Under the pieces are notes generated by a model. It was not told the origin of the DNA, ran no database searches, and saw only the letters and a list, made by a program, of their open reading frames with translations. DNA of 55,182 nucleotides from positions 1-55,182 of the forward strand of contig CACBAM010000013.1 in the NCBI GenBank assembly GCA_902537215.1, given 5' to 3'. Position 1 is the first letter of the stretch. Every line of letters starts with the position of its first letter. This DNA comes from an uncultured Alphaproteobacteria bacterium. Lineage in GTDB: Bacteria > Pseudomonadota > Alphaproteobacteria > Rhodobacterales > Rhodobacteraceae. The translations under genes and the position numbers were made by a program. Of this stretch, positions 17,800-26,362 are shown in pieces.

Positions 17800-19042
17800 T
17801 TTCCCTGTCAAATATTTCTTCATAAGTTGGTCTAGATCTAACGAGTTCATAACGTTTATTATAAACCATAATCTCCGGAACTAGTGGTCTTGTATTGTAC
17901 TCAGAGGACAGAACTGCCCCATATGCGCCGACATCCAAAAAAGCTAGAAAGTCTCCTGTTTCTGCTCCTTCTACAAGATAATTTTTTAGAAAAGTATCAG
18001 TTGATTCACAGACAGGTCCTACCACGTCAAAGATCTCGGACTTTCCGCTCTTTTTTTTATATAAGGGTATTAACTTGTGTGTCGCACCATATAACGCAGT
18101 TCGAGAAAAGTCATTCATACCTGCGTCAGTAATAAGAAAATTTTTGTTTTGAGATGTCTTCTTATAAAGAACCTTAGTTACTAGAATACCACAATTCCCA
18201 ACAATATATCTGCCTGGCTCAAAAATAATTCTACAATTTAAATGTCCTAATATCTTTTTCACTAGAGCACTATATTCTTGCAGGTCAGGTTCTAAATCCT
18301 CATCTCTATATTTGATGCCCAAGCCACCACCAATATCGATATTTTCTAAATGAATGTTAATATTTTTTAGCTCGTCAATGAGCTTTGCTAAGTGTTCAAA
18401 TGTTTGGCGAAATGCATTTAAGTTACTTATCTGGCTCCCTATGTGTACATCAATACCCACAATCTTTATTTTTTCAAGTTTGTTTGCATACTGGTAAACC
18501 TCTTTGGCCTTGTCAATCGGAATGCCAAATTTATTATCAGCTTTACCAGTTGAAATATTTTCATGTGTGCCTGCGTCTATGTCTGGATTAACTCTGAAAG
18601 CTATTGGTGCCTGCTTATTGAGACTAACCGCTATTTTATTGATCGACTCCAATTCAGACACACTTTCAATATTAAACTGTAACAGAGAAGATTTAAGTGC
18701 TTCAGCAATTTCAAAATCCTGTTTTCCTACTCCAGAAAATACAATTCTCTTTTGGTCGATACCTGCTTTTAATGCCCGACGGTATTCTCCAAGTGAAACA
18801 ACATCAGCGCCACCTTGAAGTTTGGCAATAGTTTCTAAAACCGAGAGGTTTGAATTAGCTTTGACTGAGTAACAAATTATACTATCCAATCCTTTGAACG
18901 ATCTCGTAAACCGATCGAAGTTATCCTTTATACTTGTACGTGAATAAACATAGAATGGGGTTCTCATTTTGCTTGTCATCTCGCTAACAGCTACATCTTC
19001 TACGAAAAGCTGATCCAGTTTATAAGAAATATGTTTATTCAT
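17780..19042 (-). CDS. lysA: Diaminopimelate decarboxylase
   Basis: PLP enzyme that decarboxylates meso-diaminopimelate to L-lysine. Key features are the PLP lysine in CYSVKANSN near residue 58, HIGSQI near 205, the glycine-rich IDIGGGLGIKY near 238, FEPGRYIV near 275 and the active-site cysteine stretch GPVCESTDTF near 342. I choose the ATG at 19042: it aligns with the usual LysA N-terminus and overlaps the stop of the upstream lipoprotein gene. An ATG at 19066 is in frame but would add 8 unusual residues lying within that small gene. About 420 residues result. Confidence 0.95.
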   Translation of the reverse strand: MNKHISYKLDQLFVEDVAVSEMTSKMRTPFYVYSRTSIKDNFDRFTRSFKGLDSIICYSVKANSNLSVLETIAKLQGGADVVSLGEYRRALKAGIDQKRIVFSGVGKQDFEIAEALKSSLLQFNIESVSELESINKIAVSLNKQAPIAFRVNPDIDAGTHENISTGKADNKFGIPIDKAKEVYQYANKLEKIKIVGIDVHIGSQISNLNAFRQTFEHLAKLIDELKNINIHLENIDIGGGLGIKYRDEDLEPDLQEYSALVKKILGHLNCRIIFEPGRYIVGNCGILVTKVLYKKTSQNKNFLITDAGMNDFSRTALYGATHKLIPLYKKKSGKSEIFDVVGPVCESTDTFLKNYLVEGAETGDFLAFLDVGAYGAVLSSEYNTRPLVPEIMVYNKRYELVRSRPTYEEIFDRETMPNWE

Positions 19043-19151
19043 CTTTAATAAGGTTGGTTTTTTCATTCAAAAATGGTGATGATTTGACACCACAGCCGGA
19101 GACGTTAAGGCAAAATATTATTATTACAATATAAAACATCCACTTACACAT
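19035..19151 (-). CDS. lptM: LptM/YifL-like small lipoprotein
   Basis: A 38-codon gene between argH and lysA. The N-terminus is a short signal: MCKW, then a hydrophobic run, then a lipobox reading N-V-S-G-C with the lipidated Cys20. It is followed at once by GVKSSPF, which resembles the GCGxKGPL motif after the lipid cysteine of LptM (YifL), the lipoprotein that promotes oxidative maturation of the LPS transporter LptD. The ATG overlaps the last codons of argH and the stop overlaps the lysA start, so all three should be coupled. An LptM-like gene next to lysA is a familiar arrangement in Proteobacteria. The mature peptide is very short (19 residues). Confidence 0.72.
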   Translation of the reverse strand: MCKWMFYIVIIIFCLNVSGCGVKSSPFLNEKTNLIKDE

Positions 19152-20541
19152 TTAATTTTCTCTTCCAAAATCTAATTTGTCTTTTTATTTCCCTAGATGC
19201 TGTTCCACCGAAACTATTTCTCGACTCAATAGAGTTTTCAGGAGATAGAATCTTAAAAACATTTTTGTTTATCTTTGGATTGACCTTTTTAAGATCATCT
19301 AAGCTCAATTCACTTAGTTTGATATTTTTTTCAGAAGCAACTTCCACAAATTTTCCAGTCAAAGCATGCGCCTCTCTAAATGGCATGCCTAAATCTCTAA
19401 CAAACCAATCTGCCAAATCAGTTGCTGTAGAAAACCCTTTTGATGCTGCATCATACATATTTGTTTTCTTAACTTTCATATTTTCTATAAGTTCCTGAGT
19501 TATTTTTATTACAAGTATTAATGTATCAAAAGTATCAAAAACGGTCTCTTTATCCTCTTGCATGTCTTTAGCATAAGCTAAAGGTAGGCCCTTCATTACT
19601 GTTAGGAGAGATAGTAGCGCCGCATTAACTCTACCGGTCTTAGCACGAATAAGTTCCGCGGCATCAGGATTTTTCTTCTGTGGCATTATTGAAGAGCCGG
19701 TGACGAGAGAATCAGGTAACGAAATAAAGTCAAACTCTATCGATCCCCAAAGAATAAGCTCTTCTGCTAATCTACTAAAGTGTACCATGGTGATGGCAGA
19801 GTCAGATAAAAATTCTAAAACAAAGTCCCTGTCGGAAACTGCATCCATACTATTTCTCATTGGAGTACTAAAACCAAGCGTTTTAGCTGTATAAAATCTA
19901 TCAATCGGGAAAGAAGTTCCAGCCAAAGCAGCCGCTCCCAGAGGACACTCATTCAATCTCTCTTTAGTTTGCTTAAATCTTTCTAAATCTCTCCCGAACA
20001 TTTCTAAATAGGCAAGTAAGTGATGACTGAATCTTACGGGTTGGGCAACTTGCAGATGAGTGTAACCTGGGAAAATTATTTCTATATTTTGCTCCGCTTT
20101 TTTTAGGATAGTCATCTGGAGTCTCGATAGTTCGAACTCTATGTCTTCAATAGCTTTTCTAATCCACAGTCTAAAGTCAGTAACGACTTGATCATTTCTT
20201 GACCTTGCAGTGTGTATATGACCTGCGTCTGAGCCTATAATTTCTCCTAACCTCGATTCTATATTCATATGAATGTCTTCTAGCAAGTTGTCAAAAACGA
20301 AATCACCGTCTTTCAACTCCTTCTCTATTTTTTTTAATCCGCTCATTATCTTTTTTTTTGTTTGTTTAGTTATGATATTCATTTTAGCAAGCATCTCAAC
20401 ATGGGCTTGTGAACCGAAAATGTCCTCAAATGCCAGTCGTTTATCAATATCTATCGAAGAGTTTATTTTTGTAAGAAGATCAGTAGACTTCTCAGAAAAC
20501 CTCCCTCCCCACATTTCATTTGATTTTTTCTTATTAGACAT
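19144..20541 (-). CDS. argH: Argininosuccinate lyase
   Basis: Cleaves argininosuccinate to arginine and fumarate. I place the start at 20541 (MSNKKKSNEMWGGRFSE), preceded by a GGAG Shine-Dalgarno; an open frame runs further upstream but is antisense to tlpA. The 465 residues contain the standard opening MWGGRF, DIHMNIESRL near 85, HTARSRNDQV near 109, and the fumarase-superfamily signature GSSIMPQKKNPD near 280 with the flexible-loop serine. argG, the preceding enzyme of the pathway, lies apart at 37951. Confidence 0.96.
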   Translation of the reverse strand: MSNKKKSNEMWGGRFSEKSTDLLTKINSSIDIDKRLAFEDIFGSQAHVEMLAKMNIITKQTKKKIMSGLKKIEKELKDGDFVFDNLLEDIHMNIESRLGEIIGSDAGHIHTARSRNDQVVTDFRLWIRKAIEDIEFELSRLQMTILKKAEQNIEIIFPGYTHLQVAQPVRFSHHLLAYLEMFGRDLERFKQTKERLNECPLGAAALAGTSFPIDRFYTAKTLGFSTPMRNSMDAVSDRDFVLEFLSDSAITMVHFSRLAEELILWGSIEFDFISLPDSLVTGSSIMPQKKNPDAAELIRAKTGRVNAALLSLLTVMKGLPLAYAKDMQEDKETVFDTFDTLILVIKITQELIENMKVKKTNMYDAASKGFSTATDLADWFVRDLGMPFREAHALTGKFVEVASEKNIKLSELSLDDLKKVNPKINKNVFKILSPENSIESRNSFGGTASREIKRQIRFWKRKLNV

Positions 20542-20569
20542 TTTAAACTCCACCACTACATCATAGATC

Positions 20570-21145
20570 ATGTATACGATGTTAATGCTAAAATTAGGGC
20601 CTTTAATACTTATCGTAAATCTTTTTTTTTCAATTTCAGCTATTGCTGAGGGTAAATATGCTGAAAAAACTAAAGATATTATAAAGGGAGAGCTCAGAAA
20701 ATTTATTTTCTCAGAAAAGGCGGAGGTGCTGCCAAAACCCCTTATCTTGGATGCCAATGAAAATATGGTTGAGATTGGGTACGAGGAAGATATTTTGATA
20801 ATAAACTTCTGGGCTACTTGGTGCGCACCATGTAAAAAAGAGATGCCGTCACTTAACAGTCTTGCCCAAAATATGAAAAATGAAGATATCCAAATAATAA
20901 CCATAGCATCAGGAAGAAACTCGAAGGAAGCTATTGATGGTTTTTTTGATGATAATAAATTAGTTAACCTCAAAAAATATCGAGACCCAAGAGGAAGAAT
21001 TGCGGTGAAATATGGTGTTACTGCCCTTCCAACAACAGTTGTGATTAATCCTACAGGTTTAGAAATTGGCCGCATCATAGGAGACATTGATTGGGATACA
21101 GCAGATGTTCGCTCATTTTTTAAAAAGTTGTTAGAAACGAAATGA
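20570..21145 (+). CDS. tlpA: TlpA-like thioredoxin-fold protein, exported
   Basis: Periplasmic-facing thiol-disulfide protein of about 190 residues. A hydrophobic N-terminal segment (LGPLILIVNLFFSISAIA) serves as membrane anchor or signal. The thioredoxin domain contains the active site WATWCAPCKKE near residue 84 and the cis-proline loop GVTALPTTVV near 156. TlpA/ResA-like proteins reduce apo-cytochrome c or copper-site thiols; which role applies here is not shown. The start is uncertain: in-frame ATGs lie at 20570, 20579 and 20585. It diverges from argH with only 28 bases between starts, an arrangement known in other alphaproteobacteria. Confidence 0.88.
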   Translation: MYTMLMLKLGPLILIVNLFFSISAIAEGKYAEKTKDIIKGELRKFIFSEKAEVLPKPLILDANENMVEIGYEEDILIINFWATWCAPCKKEMPSLNSLAQNMKNEDIQIITIASGRNSKEAIDGFFDDNKLVNLKKYRDPRGRIAVKYGVTALPTTVVINPTGLEIGRIIGDIDWDTADVRSFFKKLLETK

Positions 21146-21287
21146 CGCTTTTAATTGATTTTAATAACAGTAAATTTACTCATTTTGCGTAACAACTTAT
21201 TAGATAAAGGGTGTTTGTATTGACTAAAAAGACATTTAAATTTAAACGAATTAAACTTATGAAATTCACATTAATGGGAGCTTTAAT

Positions 21288-22007
21288 ATGAGAGTCGCGC
21301 TCGTAACCGGTGGTACTAGAGGAATAGGTGCCGCCATTTCGATCAAACTTAAAGAATCTGGTTACAAGGTTGCAGCAATTTATGCGGGTAACGATGAGGT
21401 AGCCACCAAATTCTCTAAAGAAAATAAGATAGCTGTATTTAAATGGTCTATCGCTAATTATGAAGAATGTGTTGCCGGAATTAAAAGTGTTGAAGATGAA
21501 CTGGGAGCAATAGATATTCTGGTTAATAACGCAGGTATTACCAGGGATGGTATGTTCCATAAAATGTCACAAGAACAGTGGCGCGATGTAATCAATGTTA
21601 ATCTTAACGGTCTCTTTAACATGACCCACCCTCTTTGGGATAAAATGAGAGCAAGAGGATTTGGAAGGATTGTAAATATTTCTTCGATAAACGGACAGAA
21701 GGGACAAATAGGACAAGCAAATTATTCAGCGGCAAAAGCTGGAGAACTCGGTTTCACAAAATCACTGGCCCTTGAAGGAGCGAGGAAAGGAATTACTGTA
21801 AATGCGGTATGCCCGGGATATATAAATACAGATATGGTTAAAGCGATGAGTGAGAAAGCTATTGAAGCAACTGAAAGTCAAATCCCTGTAGGGCACTTAG
21901 GAGAACCTGACGATATTGCTCGTTGTGTAAAGTTTCTTGTTGCTGACGAATCTAGTTTTATTACAGGATCTACAATTTCAGCTAATGGTGGACACTATTT
22001 AATTTAA
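21288..22007 (+). CDS. phbB: Acetoacetyl-CoA reductase
   Basis: NADPH-dependent short-chain dehydrogenase reducing acetoacetyl-CoA to (R)-3-hydroxybutyryl-CoA. The 239 residues have the cofactor motif TGGTRGIG (7-14), NNAGITRDGMFHKM near 82, and the catalytic set Ser in NISSINGQKGQIGQANY with Tyr and Lys in YSAAKAG near 147. DGMFHKM and GQKGQIGQANYSAAKAG distinguish PhaB/PhbB from FabG. In this genome it would supply either polyhydroxybutyrate or the ethylmalonyl-CoA pathway through crotonyl-CoA. A 142-base region precedes it, with a TTGACT hexamer at 21220-21225. The 3' end overlaps the methyltransferase gene by 9 bases. Confidence 0.9.
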   Translation: MRVALVTGGTRGIGAAISIKLKESGYKVAAIYAGNDEVATKFSKENKIAVFKWSIANYEECVAGIKSVEDELGAIDILVNNAGITRDGMFHKMSQEQWRDVINVNLNGLFNMTHPLWDKMRARGFGRIVNISSINGQKGQIGQANYSAAKAGELGFTKSLALEGARKGITVNAVCPGYINTDMVKAMSEKAIEATESQIPVGHLGEPDDIARCVKFLVADESSFITGSTISANGGHYLI

Positions 22008-22757
22008 TTGGAGAGGATGACCATATCGTAGGATTTTTTTAAACTCGTCTTCGTAAACCACCTTACCTGATATTTCGTCTCTTCGATGTACTATTTTTGG
22101 AGCTAACAATTTAAAGGCAGCACCACTACTTTTAGTTGCTTGAACGATTACCGTTTTCGGACTGGTATCTTTAAAAGAACTAATCGGCTGAACAGTTACT
22201 TGACCAAAGTAACCATTTAAGCATTTGATTATATCGGGAAGCCTCTCCACTCTTTGAATAATCGTAATTTTACCATTTGGTTTACACCTATTTTTTGCTA
22301 CTGAAAACCATGCAGATAGTGGCATGCCTTCAACTTTAGCCTGATGAGAACTTAATGTACGAGACTTCTTAACTGAATTTTGTTTAAAATATGGAGGATT
22401 CATGAAGATATGATCAAATGATACAGATTTCAATTCTCTAATCGTGTTTGCTATGTTAACATTGAAAATCGTAGCTTTAAACATATTTAAATCGATGTTT
22501 CGATTACAAAGGTCGGCTGCTCTTTTATCCATTTCAACCCCAAAGACTTCTAGGCCACGAACTCTATACATTAGGCAGCACAACGCTACTCCATTTCCAC
22601 AACCTAGCTCTAATACTTTTTGACCACTTTCTGCTACAACTGATGCTGCTACTAAAACGGAGTCCATATTTCCTCTATAGCCCTCAGTAAATTGAAGTAT
22701 TTCTAATTTGTTGCCCAAAAACTTATTTTTTGTTAATTCTTTATCACTATAACTCAT
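21999..22757 (-). CDS. TrmN6-like adenine-N6 methyltransferase
   Basis: SAM-dependent methyltransferase of 252 residues. The SAM-binding motif VLELGCGNGVA lies near 45 and the amino-methyltransferase motif NPPYF near 120, so the target is an exocyclic amino group. The N-terminal FTEGYRGNMDSVLVAA matches alphaproteobacterial members of the YfiC family (tRNA1(Val) adenine-37 N6-methyltransferase). The exact tRNA target is an inference from family membership. It diverges from the polyprenyl synthase gene with a 90-base spacer, and alphaproteobacteria often keep these two genes side by side. Confidence 0.8.
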   Translation of the reverse strand: MSYSDKELTKNKFLGNKLEILQFTEGYRGNMDSVLVAASVVAESGQKVLELGCGNGVALCCLMYRVRGLEVFGVEMDKRAADLCNRNIDLNMFKATIFNVNIANTIRELKSVSFDHIFMNPPYFKQNSVKKSRTLSSHQAKVEGMPLSAWFSVAKNRCKPNGKITIIQRVERLPDIIKCLNGYFGQVTVQPISSFKDTSPKTVIVQATKSSGAAFKLLAPKIVHRRDEISGKVVYEDEFKKILRYGHPLQLN

Positions 22758-22846
22758 AAAAAATTTTTATAATTTATCTTTTCAATTGCCAATAGTTTTT
22801 AAAAACACACATTCGATTAGTTTTAACACCAACCGGAAATTATAAT

Positions 22847-23830
22847 TTGACAACCTCTATATCAAAACTGTCCGATTTACTGTATGAAAAAGTTCGAGTT
22901 ACAAACCAAGTGATTGAGGAGAACCTTAGCTCAAAAGAGACTACAATTATTGGGGATATTGCTTCTCATCTAATTAATTCTGGTGGAAAGAGAATTAGAC
23001 CACTGTTGACTTTGACTGCCGCCAAACTTTTTGACTATCAGGGAGACAAGGACACCCTTTTAGCAGCTGCTATTGAATACATACATTCGGCTACTCTGCT
23101 CCACGACGACGTGATTGATCGTAGTGAAAAAAGAAGAGGTTTAAAGACAGCAAATATAATCTGGACAAACAAGTATTCTGTTTTAGTAGGAGATTATCTA
23201 TTTTCAAGAGCATTTCAGCTCATGGTTAGAACTGAATCTTTGAGAATAATGAAAACCTTGTCAGACGCCTCTTCTGTTATTTCACAGGGCGAAATTCTAC
23301 AAGTTGGTATTGAAAAAAAGCTTGATGCATCAAAAGAAGATTACTTAAAAGTAATTAAGGGTAAGACATCAGCCCTTTTTTCAGCGGCATGTCAGGCGGG
23401 AGCAGAAATAACCAATGCACGCGACTCCCAAGTAGACGCTCTTCAGGAGTATGGGGAATGTATTGGAACCAGTTTTCAACTCATAGATGATCTCTTAGAT
23501 TACTCGGGTAATGAGGGTAAAACGGGGAAAAATAAAGGAAACGATTTCTTCGAAAAAAAAATAACGCTCCCAATAATTCATGCATATGAAAGGTCTTCTA
23601 AAGCTGAAAAAAAATTTATAAAAGAGCTTTTTCATAAGCCTTTACCAAATCATAGTGATCTTTCTGATCTTCTGGAAATCTTGGAAAGCAGCAAATCTCT
23701 ACTTTATACAAAAAAACAGGCTTTAATATGGACTGAAAGATCTATAAACGCTTTGCAGATAATAGAGGACTCAGAAATTAAGACGTTGATGATAGAACTT
23801 GCTAAAGAAATTTTGGATAGAGTATCTTAA
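22847..23830 (+). CDS. ispB: All-trans polyprenyl diphosphate synthase
   Basis: Elongates farnesyl diphosphate with IPP to give the long side chain of ubiquinone (octaprenyl or similar). The 327 residues contain the two aspartate-rich motifs: LLHDDVIDRS near 87 and QLIDDLLDYSG near 212. GGKRIRPLL near 45 binds the diphosphate. The start appears to be TTG, since no ATG lies near it in frame and CGGAA sits 8 bases before. Chain length cannot be read reliably. The 3' end overlaps ispE by 4 bases. Confidence 0.92.
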   Translation: MTTSISKLSDLLYEKVRVTNQVIEENLSSKETTIIGDIASHLINSGGKRIRPLLTLTAAKLFDYQGDKDTLLAAAIEYIHSATLLHDDVIDRSEKRRGLKTANIIWTNKYSVLVGDYLFSRAFQLMVRTESLRIMKTLSDASSVISQGEILQVGIEKKLDASKEDYLKVIKGKTSALFSAACQAGAEITNARDSQVDALQEYGECIGTSFQLIDDLLDYSGNEGKTGKNKGNDFFEKKITLPIIHAYERSSKAEKKFIKELFHKPLPNHSDLSDLLEILESSKSLLYTKKQALIWTERSINALQIIEDSEIKTLMIELAKEILDRVS

Positions 23831-24684
23831 TTTATTTTAGAAAATTTAATCCACCATTTAGCACTTTTTTTGCTGATATAAGTTACCGCTTTTTTTGCAA
23901 TATCTTGATTTCTGTAAAGACCAAAACAAGTAGATCCTGACCCGGACATTCTAGAAAGCAAAACATCCTCGGTTTCCTCTATGGTAGCGAGTACCTTGTT
24001 GATTTCTGGATGTTTTTTGATCGCGATAGTTTGAAGGTCATTTCTCTGCCTCTTAAGATAGTCTACAAATTTATCCGTGCTGCTTAAATCTATAAAGGAC
24101 TCTAATGGTTGATTATGTTTTTCAGTAACCTCTTCAAATATACTGCCTGTAGATACGAATATGTCTGGGTTTACTAAAACAACCCATAAGTTAATTTCTG
24201 ACATATCTAAAGGTCGAACAAGCTCCCCAATTCCTCCCACTCTCGATGCTACACTTAATACACAAGCTGGAATGTCTGCTCCAATTTTTGATAAAACCTC
24301 ATAAGAGGGCATTAGGTGCTTGCTGTTATTTGTTATAAATCTTATTACAGCTGCAGCGTCTGCTGAGCCACCACCCAGACCAGCACCTATTGGTAGATTT
24401 TTTTCAAGATTAATAGAAAAACGATCTGTGAGTCCATTTCCAAATAATTTTAATGCTTGTAATATTGAGTTTTCTTGAACATTTATTGACCCAGAAAATT
24501 CTCCTGTCAACGTTACCACATTTCTCAATGAACGTTTAAAAAATAACCTGTCGAATACATCTGTGAAAACAACTATGCTATCAAGAGCATGGTAACCATC
24601 TGCCTGAATTCCTGTAACATGAAGAGCAAGATTAATCTTGGCGCATCCCTTTTCTTCATTAGTAATATCTTTCACAAATCCCAA
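23827..24684 (-). CDS. ispE: 4-Diphosphocytidyl-2-C-methyl-D-erythritol kinase
   Basis: GHMP-family kinase of the MEP isoprenoid pathway, phosphorylating CDP-methylerythritol. The 285-residue protein has the substrate loop AKINLALHVTGIQADGYH near 16-33, the ATP loop PIGAGLGGGSADAAAV near 97-112 and the C-terminal MSGSGSTCFG near 243. It starts 6 bases after the TPR gene on the minus strand. It works in the same pathway as ispH at 9717, and its products feed the neighbouring polyprenyl synthase. Confidence 0.94.
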   Translation of the reverse strand: MGFVKDITNEEKGCAKINLALHVTGIQADGYHALDSIVVFTDVFDRLFFKRSLRNVVTLTGEFSGSINVQENSILQALKLFGNGLTDRFSINLEKNLPIGAGLGGGSADAAAVIRFITNNSKHLMPSYEVLSKIGADIPACVLSVASRVGGIGELVRPLDMSEINLWVVLVNPDIFVSTGSIFEEVTEKHNQPLESFIDLSSTDKFVDYLKRQRNDLQTIAIKKHPEINKVLATIEETEDVLLSRMSGSGSTCFGLYRNQDIAKKAVTYISKKSAKWWIKFSKIN

Positions 24685-24690
24685 TCTTCT

Positions 24691-26352
24691 TTATCTTACG
24701 TTTAGTCCGAACTTTAATTTATCTTCTGTATTTTTTTGATCCACAGACTCAGGATTGAACGAAAGTGACTTTTTCCATTGAAATTTTGCCTCCCTTTTTC
24801 TACCCAACATCCATAAGACGTCCCCTAGATGATCGTTTACTATTGGATCTGTAGACTCAATTTCCATCGCCTTTTCTAAATATAACAAGGCTTTCCCAAA
24901 ATCTCCTTTTTTGTAATATGCCCAACCTAGAGAGTCAATTATATGATAGCTATCTGGGGACTTCTCAGCTGCGAGTATTATCATTTTCAAAGCTAGATCT
25001 AATTTCTCTTTCCGTTCTAGTAAGCTATATCCCATATAATTGAGAACCTGTGGTTGATCTGGGCTCAGTTCTAGAGCACTTATAAAGTCAGATTCAGCTA
25101 AAGCCCAATTCTTTGACCTTTCGAATGATATCCCCCTCAAGAATAAAATTGGCCAAATAGCTTCAGTATATGTTTCTCTTTTTGCGACTTCTATTGCTCT
25201 AGTATAGGACTTGATGGCTTCCTGAAACAAGCTCATACTCCGTTGCAGGCTACCATAAGTTTTCAACAACCTGGCATTTGCGTATCCATCAATTATAAAT
25301 TGCTGAATATATTTTAATGCTGAATCATTACTTTCCAATTGCTCGATAGCAAATGAATTTTCAACAATGCTATCCATAAAGAAAACATCGTCATTTGAAA
25401 AGTTATCTAAAATTTCTTTGGATAGCCCATAGTTCCCAGTATCGCTAAGTATGGTGGCAAGATTAAATTTCAAGAATGAACTATTAGGATCTGCAAAACT
25501 CGCAAGGGATAAGTAAAACGACTTGTTGATAATATTTTCCTCTCCTTGCTGTATAGATTGTGACCATCTAAAAAATACCTCAGCTATCTGCTTGTAAGGG
25601 GTTATTCTAATATCATCACTCACCCCACCCTTTGTAAGCTTGTTTTTGAGGGCTTGTATGTAATACGCGTTATCACTAGCAGACCGAGCCTTGCTCATAA
25701 TGCTTTCAGACACTTCGCTTTCTTTAAATTTATGAAAATATTGAACTAAAGCTAAGGCAGACTCGGAGTCAAAAAGAAAATTACTGAATTCCATATTTTC
25801 ATAGAGTGTTTTTGCTTGCTCATATTCATTAAAATACACATATGCTAATAGTTGGTTATAGTTAATAATCTGAAGTTGAGCTTCGTTTTTGATACTTATT
25901 GAATTGATCAAACGAAAAGCTTCGTCTTTTTTGTTATCAATAATCAAGATCCAAAATTCTGTAACTATCTTAAAAATCTCAGGAAAATTTTTTTTGTGGC
26001 GTTCGAACGCTCTTAATATTTCCGACCTTTCTCTCTTCTTTACAGCTTCAGCAAAAATAATTAAATTTGTGACTGGGTAATTAAGTTGAAGGTCATCAAT
26101 TTTTCGCGATATTGCTGTTGCAATTTCAAAATTTCCAGCTAAGGCTGCGTAAATAATACTTCTCGTGATAATTTCTCTTTCAGAGTCTCCTCTAGAAATG
26201 AGATCTATATAATAGTACGAGGCATTTTTGAAATCTCCTTCTTTCTCAGCAAATTGACCGGCAATATATGAGCCCGAGTTAGCTAGAACAATGGTGACCG
26301 AAAAATGCCAGAGTATAAAAAAAGCTAAAATTAAAGGTTTAAGCAGAGGCAT
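24691..26352 (-). CDS. Exported tetratricopeptide-repeat protein
   Basis: A protein of 553 residues if started at MPLLKPLILAF (26352), 10 bases after the ETF-QO stop; an in-frame GTG or ATG at 26388 would overlap that gene. The start I prefer gives a clear signal peptide (hydrophobic 5-22, likely cleaved after VLA). Helical repeats run through most of the protein. The clearest TPR units are after residue 370, including AIKSYTRAIEVA, WALAESDFISALELSPDQPQ, LGWAYYKKGDFGKALLYLEKA and DHLGDVLWMLGRKREA. Similar TPR proteins next to ispE and ETF-QO occur in other alphaproteobacteria. Probable periplasmic scaffold, function unknown. Confidence 0.78.
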   Translation of the reverse strand: MPLLKPLILAFFILWHFSVTIVLANSGSYIAGQFAEKEGDFKNASYYYIDLISRGDSEREIITRSIIYAALAGNFEIATAISRKIDDLQLNYPVTNLIIFAEAVKKRERSEILRAFERHKKNFPEIFKIVTEFWILIIDNKKDEAFRLINSISIKNEAQLQIINYNQLLAYVYFNEYEQAKTLYENMEFSNFLFDSESALALVQYFHKFKESEVSESIMSKARSASDNAYYIQALKNKLTKGGVSDDIRITPYKQIAEVFFRWSQSIQQGEENIINKSFYLSLASFADPNSSFLKFNLATILSDTGNYGLSKEILDNFSNDDVFFMDSIVENSFAIEQLESNDSALKYIQQFIIDGYANARLLKTYGSLQRSMSLFQEAIKSYTRAIEVAKRETYTEAIWPILFLRGISFERSKNWALAESDFISALELSPDQPQVLNYMGYSLLERKEKLDLALKMIILAAEKSPDSYHIIDSLGWAYYKKGDFGKALLYLEKAMEIESTDPIVNDHLGDVLWMLGRKREAKFQWKKSLSFNPESVDQKNTEDKLKFGLNVR

Positions 26353-26362
26353 ACCAATTAAC

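Noticed and set aside
20542-21087. N-terminal extension of argH to 647 residues
   Set aside because: The added part is antisense to tlpA, lacks family similarity, and the ATG at 20541 has a good Shine-Dalgarno and the normal ArgH start.
21180-21560. 126-residue minus-strand frame over the start of phbB
   Set aside because: It is a shadow of phbB with no Shine-Dalgarno and an odd, serine- and asparagine-rich composition.
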